Positions 39,069-46,510 of a stretch of 64,000 nt of DNA are shown here, in pieces; within the stretch, counting starts at the first letter, position 1, and the number at the start of each line of letters is the position of its first letter. Origin of the DNA: Dietzia sp. B32 (GTDB lineage: Bacteria > Actinomycetota > Actinomycetes > Mycobacteriales > Mycobacteriaceae); assembly GCF_024732245.1 (NCBI RefSeq), contig NZ_CP093845.1:2232001-2296000 (forward strand), in the 5' to 3' direction. The notes under the pieces are model-generated. The model saw only the letters and a list, made by a program, of their open reading frames with translations. It searched no databases and was not told where the DNA came from. The position numbers and the translations under genes were made by a program.

Positions 39069-39995
39069 GTGCCCCTCACCCTCACCGTCCTCGGTCGCGC
39101 GGCCGTCGTCCTCTCGTGCTCTGCGGCGATCGTGCTGACCGGGTGTGGAACCGAGGTGCTGGGTCAGGGATCGCTCGGTGACGGGGGGGATCGGGGGGTC
39201 GGCCTGCCCGCCGCCGGGACGGAGCCCTCGGCCCTACCTTCGGTTGACGGGATCGAGCCGCCTCCGGCGCGCGCGGTGGTCGACTACCAGATCGGGGGCA
39301 CCTACCCTCCGGCCTCCGATGTCGGGGTGGTGACCCGCGACCGTTCGGAGCAACCGCCCGACGGTGTCTACGCGATCTGCTATCTCAACGCCTTCCAGGC
39401 ACAGTCCCACGAGAGGCCCGTCTGGGTCGAGCGACACCCGGACCTGCTCCTGGGATCGCCTGTCGGAGGCGTGGTCGAGGACGAGGACTGGGGCGAACCC
39501 CTCCTGGACATCTCGACCGGGGACAAGAGGTCCCGGTTGGTGGAGATCGTCGACGAGTGGATGGCGGACTGCGCGGAGCGTGGATACCGGGCGATCGAGC
39601 CCGACAACCTCGACTCGTGGACACGGTCTTCGGGCCTGCTGACCAGGGGCGACGCGGTGGAGTACGCCCGCCTGCTCGTCGAGCGTGCACATGCCCGCGG
39701 TCTCGCAATCGGACAGAAGAACGCCGCCGAACTGACTGACGCGGAGCTCCGCACCATCGGATTCGACTTCGCGGTCGCCGAGGAGTGCCAGCGCTACTCC
39801 TGGGGGCGCCTGACGGAGTGTGACCGCTACCTCGCGGCCTACGGAGACCGGGTGATCGAGATCGAGTACACCGACGCCGGCTCCGGGCCGTTCGATTCCG
39901 CCTGCCGCGCTCGTGGGAGTCGCATCTCGATCCTCCTCCGGGATCGGGACGTCGTCCCGAGGGGCGAGCCCGGCTATGTCAGCCGGAGTTGCTGA
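39069..39995 (+). CDS. GH114-family lipoprotein, endo-alpha-1,4-galactosaminidase-like
   Basis: A 308-residue lipoprotein: a short hydrophobic signal ends in the lipobox LTGC (lipidated Cys26). The catalytic domain carries GH114 marks: DGVYAICYLNAF, RGYRAIEPDNLDSW (acidic residues at 177-182) and FDFAVAEECQRYSW (Glu at 238-239). GH114 enzymes such as fungal Ega3 cut alpha-1,4-linked galactosamine polymers. It converges on and overlaps by 17 bases the spherulin-4 gene, and so flanks the proposed exopolysaccharide operon. GTG at 39069 is the start. Confidence 0.86.
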   Translation: MPLTLTVLGRAAVVLSCSAAIVLTGCGTEVLGQGSLGDGGDRGVGLPAAGTEPSALPSVDGIEPPPARAVVDYQIGGTYPPASDVGVVTRDRSEQPPDGVYAICYLNAFQAQSHERPVWVERHPDLLLGSPVGGVVEDEDWGEPLLDISTGDKRSRLVEIVDEWMADCAERGYRAIEPDNLDSWTRSSGLLTRGDAVEYARLLVERAHARGLAIGQKNAAELTDAELRTIGFDFAVAEECQRYSWGRLTECDRYLAAYGDRVIEIEYTDAGSGPFDSACRARGSRISILLRDRDVVPRGEPGYVSRSC

Positions 39996-40701
39996 TCGTC
40001 GGGTGGTCGGCGTTGAGGAATTCGACGGATCCCCACGGATGCGGCAGGCCGTCCGCGGCGAGCCCGACGTATCCCGCTCCGAGTTCGACCGACCTCGCGA
40101 CGGCGTCACCCCTGCGCTCGGAAGGGCACTCGTAGATGAGGTGCCAGATCTTCGCGGGGTCGATGTCCGGCAACGGTGTCGCGGGTGAGGTCAGGTGGGT
40201 CTCGAGGTCGGTCTCCCGCACGCAGATGACGTCGAGCACTCGGAGGACCCGCGGGTGTGGGATCGTGCCCGGGTTGCCGGCGAGTGTGACCACACCGTCG
40301 CCGCGAAGTGTGGTCACCAGGCCGGTGAACTCGATGAGGGCGTCGACGTCCGCCCGGCCGTCCGGTCCGACGCCCGAGACGACCTGGTCGAGGAACACCG
40401 ATGTGATGCCGTATCGATCACGCCATTTCCGCGCCTCCGCGCGGACCTCGTGCGGGGTCCGCCGTCCGTAGTCGGTGTCGACGTATCCGAGGATGGTCGC
40501 GTGTCCCCCGGTCCCGCGGGTCCCGCCGGGGCCGTAGGCGCGGAGGGCCTCGGCGAAGACCGGATCGAGTACCCGGCCCGGGCCGGAGTCGACATTGACG
40601 ACGACGAGGTCCGCAGCCCCCGGACGGAGGACCTGTTCCCAGAGTTCGGAGTCGACCACGGGATGGATGTAGAGGGGGACCGCGGCTCGTGGGGTGTTCA
40701 C
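39979..40701 (-). CDS. Spherulation-specific family 4 (Sph3/GH135-like) protein
   Basis: A 240-residue TIM-barrel protein of the spherulin-4 family. Signatures are VPLYIHP (residues 8-14), VNVDSGPG, LGYVDTDYG (71-79), SVFLDQV (101-107) and LAGNPGT. The fungal member Sph3 (GH135) hydrolyses galactosaminogalactan and is needed to make it. The motif usually read FDE is LDQ here, which may alter catalysis. There is no signal peptide, so it may act in the cytoplasm or be a domain partner of the membrane protein. GTG at 40701 overlaps the upstream gene's stop (GTGA). Confidence 0.82.
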   Translation of the reverse strand: MNTPRAAVPLYIHPVVDSELWEQVLRPGAADLVVVNVDSGPGRVLDPVFAEALRAYGPGGTRGTGGHATILGYVDTDYGRRTPHEVRAEARKWRDRYGITSVFLDQVVSGVGPDGRADVDALIEFTGLVTTLRGDGVVTLAGNPGTIPHPRVLRVLDVICVRETDLETHLTSPATPLPDIDPAKIWHLIYECPSERRGDAVARSVELGAGYVGLAADGLPHPWGSVEFLNADHPTISNSG

Positions 40702-42086
40702 CAGCTGTGGGGGTGGAGCGCGGCCGTGACGGCGTGGTACACCGCGAGTAGGCAGGCTCCGCACAGCATGGCGACGCCGACCGGGACCGGGAGGCCGAAC
40801 CTGAGGGTGGCGAAGCCTATGCAGGCCAACGCGGAGATCCACACCGCCTCCGCGACGCGTCCGGCTCTGAGCACGATCGCCGAGCCGAACGCGAACACGG
40901 CGAACACCGGCGCGACCACCACCAACACGACGACGTCCGGAACGAGTCCCGATGCCGGATCCTCCGCGATCCCGAGGATCCGGTCCACAATCCAGGTCGC
41001 CGACACCGCCGCTATCGCGATCGCCGCCAGGTAGATCAGTGTTCTCACGAGAACCCCGTTGAGGACGGAGCGCCAGCGGCCGGAGCGGTAGGACAGAGAT
41101 TTCAGTCTGATCCCCAGGTCCTCGATCGCCGGATCGCACAGTGCGGCGGCGAGGATGACGGCGATGGACAGGGGGATGCGGTCGTCGGAATCCGCGAGGT
41201 TGAGCGCCATCAGTAGCGCGCTCGACATGAGAATCGCCTGACTGGCGCCATCGAACGCGGCTCGCGCATCGTCTCGCGACGGCAGGGCCGGTGGGTCGAT
41301 CGTCGTGGCTCGATAGGTGCGGGCGGCGAGGAGGGCACCACCGACGGAGAGGACGCCGAGGGCGATGACCGGCACCAGGGTGGCGCCGGTGACCGAGGCC
41401 GTCACCGCAACGACCGCGCACCCGCCGGCGAGGGCGGTGAGCAACCGCAGACCGCCGAGCACGGACACGATCGTCAGCGATGCGGCGTAGAGGGTCCACG
41501 CCGAGCACAGAGCCGCCGTGGGGAGCACCGGAGCATTGCCGACGACGGCTGTCCCCGCGGTGACGGCGCCGACGAGAGGGACCGCCACGAGGAGGGCGAT
41601 GCCGACCGAGATCCGCGCAGCCCCCGGAAGGTCGCCCAGGCCCGCCCTTCGCCACGTGACGAATCCGAGGAGCTGTCCGAGGATCCACCCGGCGAGACCA
41701 GTGGCGACGATCGCGAGCGACAGATCCGGCCCCGTTCCCACCGCCGCGGGAGCACAGAGCGCCATGACGACGGCGCCTGCCAGGAGTAGAACTGCTCTGA
41801 TCCAGCCCTTTCGATGGGCCCGCGGGCGCATGCTCACGGCCCCGGATGATCCGGGGGCGAGGGTCGGGAGTGTGCGGGCGTACTCGTAGACGTCCCGGGC
41901 CCCGTGACGTCGCGCCAGCGCGTCCCCGAAACCGGAGGCCTCGAGGTGCGCGGCGACGTCGAACCGGTCGACCGCGCGACCGACCAGGTCGTGGTGGGCG
42001 TCGAGCGGGACGGCGGCGACCACCAGCGGCCTCGACGGCAACGGTGACCGCGCGGCGACGCCGAGAGTCGCGAACGATTCGCTCAT
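40698..42086 (-). CDS. Polytopic membrane protein of the exopolysaccharide locus
   Basis: A 462-residue protein that I cannot assign to a named family. The first 90 residues are soluble and include DVAAHLEASGFGDALARRHGARDVYEYAR. About ten to twelve helices follow, beginning GWIRAVLLLAGAVVMALCAP and ending AMLCGACLLAVYHAVTAAL. Overlaps on both sides (ATGA with the glycosyltransferase, GTGA with the spherulin gene) show a tight operon. Size and context resemble PelG, the membrane partner of PelF, so export or polymerisation of the glycan is a reasonable inference. Confidence 0.72.
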   Translation of the reverse strand: MSESFATLGVAARSPLPSRPLVVAAVPLDAHHDLVGRAVDRFDVAAHLEASGFGDALARRHGARDVYEYARTLPTLAPGSSGAVSMRPRAHRKGWIRAVLLLAGAVVMALCAPAAVGTGPDLSLAIVATGLAGWILGQLLGFVTWRRAGLGDLPGAARISVGIALLVAVPLVGAVTAGTAVVGNAPVLPTAALCSAWTLYAASLTIVSVLGGLRLLTALAGGCAVVAVTASVTGATLVPVIALGVLSVGGALLAARTYRATTIDPPALPSRDDARAAFDGASQAILMSSALLMALNLADSDDRIPLSIAVILAAALCDPAIEDLGIRLKSLSYRSGRWRSVLNGVLVRTLIYLAAIAIAAVSATWIVDRILGIAEDPASGLVPDVVVLVVVAPVFAVFAFGSAIVLRAGRVAEAVWISALACIGFATLRFGLPVPVGVAMLCGACLLAVYHAVTAALHPHSW

Positions 42087-43600
42087 GACGCCACACCCGC
42101 CACGTAGTCGAGCGTGTCACCGGTGTACCGGGCTCCGTGGAGATCGATGGCGATCTCGTACCACCCACGGAAGGCGTCGATGCAGTGGTCTAGTGCGAAC
42201 GACTGCAGGGAGTGCTCGCGCGCTCGTCGGCCGGTCTCTTCTCGAAGCCGGTCGTCGCGCAGGAAGCGCAGGCATTCCCGTGCGAAGGCGTCCGGGTCAC
42301 GGGGCGGGACGAGGCCGCCGAGTCGTCCGTCGGTACCGACGGCCTCGGACACCCCGCCGACGTCGGTGTTCACGGTGACCCGGCCGCACATCATGGCCTC
42401 GATCGTCGTGAAGGGCAGGCCCTCGGACACCGAGGACAGTGCGACGATGTTTCCCGCTTCGACCGCGGGCCGTGGGCCAGCGGTGGGCCCTTCCCAGGTG
42501 ACCCCGTCTGCGATTCCCAGGTCCTCGACGGTCGCCTCGATCTCCTGCTTGTACCGGGCGTTGCCGGCGGGGCAGGGTCCGAAGATCCGGAGGCGCGTCT
42601 CCGGCATGTCCTTCCTGACGACGGCGTAGGCGCGCACGAGGGTGTCCAGGTCCTTGAGGGGGTCGATGCGTCCCACGAAACTGATCGTCGGGACCGTCGG
42701 CTCGGGGCCGACGGGCGTCATGGCCGCGGTGTCCACCCCGTTCCGGACGGTGTGGATCCGATCCGGATCCGCACCGAGCCGAACCGCCCATCGCGCGTTG
42801 AAGTCGCTGACCGGCAGGAGCAGATCCGCCTCGCTGTAGGCGAGCACGCAGATGGCGCGAAGTGCGGTGCACACGGCGTAGCGCGCGGACCACCCCAACG
42901 GGGTCCCCGCCAGGGCGAGATAGCGTTCCCGCAGGTAGACACCGTGCTCGGTGAGGATCAGCGGCACCCCGTCCCGCCACTTGCGTGCGAGTCCGACCAG
43001 GGCCGCACTGCCGTTGGAGGACGCGTGGACGACGTCCACCTCGCCGAACCTGACGTCGGTGGCGCTCAGCGCGCGGTCGACGAGGGTGGCGGCCTCGACC
43101 GCATCACCCACGCTCAGTCGGGCCGACCGGTCCAGCGCGGGGGAGTGGGCCCACCACGCGTCGAGCAGGGCCTCGGCCGAGCTCTCCGTACCCAGGAGCC
43201 GGAAGAGATCGCCCCGTCCGGCGTCGACGAGCTCACGCAGAGCCGCCGACAGCCGGGCGGGATCGTGGCGGACGGTTCCATCGGCGACGGAGATCGTTCC
43301 CGCGGGGGGAAGGATCGCCGCCCACATCTCCCGGAGGGCGGACCTGACGCGGGCCCGCCGGCGCCGGCTCAGGAGCTGACCCTCCGGGAGTCCGGCCCGG
43401 ACCGGGGCCCACAACGGGTGCAGGGTCGTCGACCGGACCTGGGTCGGGAGGTCCCAGGTGATCGGGGTGCGAATCCCCCCGGTGAGGGTGACGACATCCC
43501 ACGTGTGGTCCGGCATCCCCCTCACCAGCTGGTCACACCAGGTGCTCACGCCCCCGGTGTTGACCGGGTAGGTGCCTTCGTTGATCAGTGCGATTCGCAT
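42083..43600 (-). CDS. PelF-like GT4 glycosyltransferase
   Basis: A 505-residue glycosyltransferase with the PelF layout: an N-terminal DUF3492-type part opening ALINEGTYPVNTGGVSTWCDQL, then LILTEHGVYLRER, and a C-terminal GT4 domain with ISFVGRIDPLKDLDTLVRA, ARYKQEIEATVEDLGI and SSVSEGLPFTTIEAMMCGR (nucleotide-sugar site). PelF is a cytosolic UDP-sugar polymerase of the Pel polysaccharide, an N-acetylgalactosamine-rich glycan. ATG at 43600 starts four bases after the deacetylase stop, and the 3' end overlaps the membrane-protein gene. Confidence 0.88.
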   Translation of the reverse strand: MRIALINEGTYPVNTGGVSTWCDQLVRGMPDHTWDVVTLTGGIRTPITWDLPTQVRSTTLHPLWAPVRAGLPEGQLLSRRRRARVRSALREMWAAILPPAGTISVADGTVRHDPARLSAALRELVDAGRGDLFRLLGTESSAEALLDAWWAHSPALDRSARLSVGDAVEAATLVDRALSATDVRFGEVDVVHASSNGSAALVGLARKWRDGVPLILTEHGVYLRERYLALAGTPLGWSARYAVCTALRAICVLAYSEADLLLPVSDFNARWAVRLGADPDRIHTVRNGVDTAAMTPVGPEPTVPTISFVGRIDPLKDLDTLVRAYAVVRKDMPETRLRIFGPCPAGNARYKQEIEATVEDLGIADGVTWEGPTAGPRPAVEAGNIVALSSVSEGLPFTTIEAMMCGRVTVNTDVGGVSEAVGTDGRLGGLVPPRDPDAFARECLRFLRDDRLREETGRRAREHSLQSFALDHCIDAFRGWYEIAIDLHGARYTGDTLDYVAGVAS

Positions 43601-43604
43601 GTCG

Positions 43605-45848
43605 TCAACCGATCGCGGACGGGCCCTCGCCCATGGCGCCGACCCGGGTGGCCTCGTTGATCGGCGGGATCACGACGGACCCCTGGCCGGTGGCCGGGGC
43701 AGCACCGGCCCTTGCCGCCTGCGGGAGCGCCCTCGCGGCCACGGCCGGCTCGTCCGCGTCCCCGGAGGGAGTGCGGAACCCGGGCTCCGACCCGAGCTCG
43801 ACGGTCACCGAGGCGCCGGGTGCGATGGTGAGCCAGCCGGACTCCGCGCCGGCGTACCCGGTTCCGGTGAGATCCGAGCCCTCCGGGGTCGTGACCGGGA
43901 CATCGACGCCGGCGGCACCGCGGTTGGTGATCACGAGGGTGTCGCCGGTGACGGTCGCGGTGACGTCCTCGGCCGCCGCCGCCCACGCCGCTCGCCGCTG
44001 CATCTCGCGTCCGAGCTCCGCGTGCGTCGGGTTGAGCAGCGGCGCGGACGGGGAGAACACACTGCGGTAATTCGCGAGGAACGCGTTCAACACCGGGTAG
44101 AGGATCCCGTCCCCGGTGATGTTGGACTGGTGCACGTAGTGCGGGCGCGGGTCCATCCCGATGGCGTGGTTCAGTGCGTGCCGGGCTTCCTGCGGGACGA
44201 TGTATCCATCGAAACCGTCCGGGCCCAGCGGACTGATGCAGGTGGAGGCCGGGTTGCTCTCGCAGACGCCGGAGCCCCCGTCTGCCCTCGAGGTGTAGAT
44301 CCAGTTGTACTCGTCGACCGCGTTGGCCTCGGTCGAGGTGTTGTAGAAGATGTTCATCGGATGGCGGGGGACGGTCAGTGCGTCCCCGACCCGGCGCTGG
44401 ACGGCCTCGACCGAGGCATCCGCGGCGACCCAGGTCACCCCCGTGGCGGTGAGCGCCGGCGCGAGTGCGGGATTGTCCTCCCTGGACGGCCCGGAGACGA
44501 GCCCGGAATGCTGGCCCGTGACCAGCTCGGCCGGGTTCAGAGTGACCTGGTTGGCCTCGGCCCAGTCGAGGTTCCGCTGGATCTGGTCGGTGATCCGGGC
44601 CTGGTCCAGGTTGTCGAGGTTGCTGTGGTCCCAGGTGTGGTTGATCCACCTGAGGTCGGCCCGGGACTCGAGCAGCGCCCGGGTGAGTGGGTCGTCCTCC
44701 TTCGCCCCGAAGGCGTTGAAGGTCATGTCGAGCTTGACGCCGTTGGCGTCCTGCCAGGTCGTCGCCGTGGCCACGTCGTCAGCGCCCATGCGCGACTCCG
44801 CGAGATCACCCTCATCGGGGGCGCAGCCGGCGTCGGCTAGGAACGTACAGTTGCCCTCGGGGTTCCACTCGTCATCCGTGAGGAAGACGTCATCGACCTG
44901 GACGTTGAAGGTGTTGCGGTACATCGAGGTCGAGACCCCTCGGGTCAGCCACGAGATCATTCCGTGGGAGAGCACCGTGAACTGCTGCTGGTACTGGTTC
45001 ATGTCCACGGTGAGGACCAGTTGTTCGCGGTCGCCGCTCGTGTAGACGCCCATGAGGGTGCCCCCGCCGTGGTCCGGCGTGGTGAGCAGGGGTCGGAACG
45101 ACGTCGATCCGGTGTCCGCCAGAGGGCTCGACACGTATCCGTAGGACTCGGGGCCGGGCGCGATATCGTCGAAGGTCAGCGCCCCGTCGAGGTAGGACCA
45201 GGGCCCGGCGGTCGCCTCCGTCGTCAGGTTCACACCCAGTCCGTCCAACTCACCGGAGAAAGAGGGGCCACCCATTCCGATGGCCGCGCTGGGCCAGTTG
45301 TAGGCCGCGATCTCGCGGATCCCGTAGTCGGCGGCGAAGTCATCCAGGATCTGGTGTTCCTCCGGCGTGATCCCCCCGCGCGCCGCGGACGGCGAGACGA
45401 TACCCATGTACCGGGCACTCGTCGACGCGTCGTCGGCGAGCATCTCCCGGGTGATGGAACCGGTCCGTCCGGGACCCACGTCCACACGGTCGACCTCGAC
45501 CCCCTCCGCGGCGAGCCGCTCGGCGAGCGCACCCACGAAGGGGGTGCCGTTATCGAGGACCAGGACCCGCAACTCGACCGTCGCCTCGCGGGCGGGCGGA
45601 GGCGTCGTGGTGGTCGTGGGAGTGGTGCTGGACGTCGGCGTGGTGGACGTCGAGGTCGAACTCGACGTCGGCGGGGTGGATCCGCCCGATCCGGATGAAC
45701 CGAGTGAGCCCGTCTGGGCGGTGGCGATACCGACCAGCGGTGCGGTGATCACTCCGGTGAACGCGATCGCGGCGACTGTGCGGAAGCTCGTGCGCTGCAG
45801 GGGCGAGAGCCCCCGGTCCGAGCTGCCGCCATGGGTGGTGATGGACAT
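43605..45848 (-). CDS. Secreted polysaccharide deacetylase, Agd3-like (CE18-type)
   Basis: A 747-residue exported protein. A signal peptide (residues 1 to about 44, ending GIATA) is followed by a Ser/Thr/Pro linker (48-88). A Rossmann-like part starts VELRVLVLDN; the deacetylase domain has the metal motif candidates QVDDVF (Asp319/320) and NHTWDH (His404, His408), with later His in TGQHSG, PRHPMN and YVHQSN. This order resembles Agd3, the Aspergillus galactosaminogalactan deacetylase. A beta-sandwich-like C-terminal part follows. ATG at 45848 has AGGGAA upstream. It is the first gene of the operon, with a strong hairpin in the leader. Confidence 0.83.
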   Translation of the reverse strand: MSITTHGGSSDRGLSPLQRTSFRTVAAIAFTGVITAPLVGIATAQTGSLGSSGSGGSTPPTSSSTSTSTTPTSSTTPTTTTTPPPAREATVELRVLVLDNGTPFVGALAERLAAEGVEVDRVDVGPGRTGSITREMLADDASTSARYMGIVSPSAARGGITPEEHQILDDFAADYGIREIAAYNWPSAAIGMGGPSFSGELDGLGVNLTTEATAGPWSYLDGALTFDDIAPGPESYGYVSSPLADTGSTSFRPLLTTPDHGGGTLMGVYTSGDREQLVLTVDMNQYQQQFTVLSHGMISWLTRGVSTSMYRNTFNVQVDDVFLTDDEWNPEGNCTFLADAGCAPDEGDLAESRMGADDVATATTWQDANGVKLDMTFNAFGAKEDDPLTRALLESRADLRWINHTWDHSNLDNLDQARITDQIQRNLDWAEANQVTLNPAELVTGQHSGLVSGPSREDNPALAPALTATGVTWVAADASVEAVQRRVGDALTVPRHPMNIFYNTSTEANAVDEYNWIYTSRADGGSGVCESNPASTCISPLGPDGFDGYIVPQEARHALNHAIGMDPRPHYVHQSNITGDGILYPVLNAFLANYRSVFSPSAPLLNPTHAELGREMQRRAAWAAAAEDVTATVTGDTLVITNRGAAGVDVPVTTPEGSDLTGTGYAGAESGWLTIAPGASVTVELGSEPGFRTPSGDADEPAVAARALPQAARAGAAPATGQGSVVIPPINEATRVGAMGEGPSAIG

Positions 45849-45867
45849 ATATTTCCCTGTTGTAAGT

Positions 45868-45901
45868 GCCGCCACTCCCGATCCCCCTCGGGAGTGGCGG
45901 C
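45868..45901 (-). promoter_or_regulatory. Perfect hairpin in the leader of the deacetylase operon
   Basis: Arms GCCGCCACTCCCGA and its exact complement (14 base pairs) with a six-base loop lie 20 bases upstream of the start codon at 45848, just before the AGGGAA ribosome site. It could stabilise the transcript, bind a regulator or control translation. It has no T-run, so simple termination is less likely. Confidence 0.6.
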
Positions 45902-46510
45902 GTCCCCCGGAGACCGGGCAGATCGCCCGACCTCCTCGCACGGTCACCCGTGCGATAAGTGGAAGTGTGCGCTCGGCAGAGGGGTGTTCACAACGGCTGA
46001 GAAGAAAAAGTTTTCCTAGAAAATCCGTTTACTATAAGACAATGTTTATGTCGTCACGCCAGCTGACCGGGTGCCGCGGAGTCGACCAATTGTAGACGTG
46101 TCATTACCCTATTTCCCGTGTGTAGCGCTGTGAGCACGGTGTTCACACTGTTCATCGCGCCCCCTCCCGTCGTCCGTTCGTAGACGGCAACATAAGGGTT
46201 TCGTCACCGGAATCTATGATGGACAGCCGACCACTTGGAGGCCCGGAGACGGGCGGCCGGAGGTCGTCTCGGACGGTGTTTCCGTGACGGTGCCGCGAAC
46301 TGGACGCTGGTGTTGTCCCGCTGCCCCGCCTCTGCCCCGCTTCTGCGGCGCCCCGCGACCCGCCGGACGCCATCCGGGGCGGGGCTGCGCCCGGGTCTTC
46401 GAATCACCGACGCCCCGCGCGCCCGTGCGGGTGTTTCCGCAGGACCTATAGACTGGGACGGTCGAAGCGTGCCCTGCGTGTCGCTTCGAGCGCGAGACGA
46501 AGAGGAGCCC
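45902..46510. promoter_or_regulatory. Divergent control region between the polysaccharide operon and gyrA
   Basis: This region holds no credible gene. Bases 46000-46055 are unusually AT-rich for this genome (AAAAAGTTTTCC, GTTTACTATAAGACAATG) and on the minus strand include TATAGT, a possible -10 element for the deacetylase operon. The 10-mer GGTGTTCACA occurs at 45983-45992 and 46138-46147 and may be an operator. On the plus strand, CCTATAGACT near 46445 is a possible -10 element for gyrA; GAGGAG precedes the gyrA start. Confidence 0.55.
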
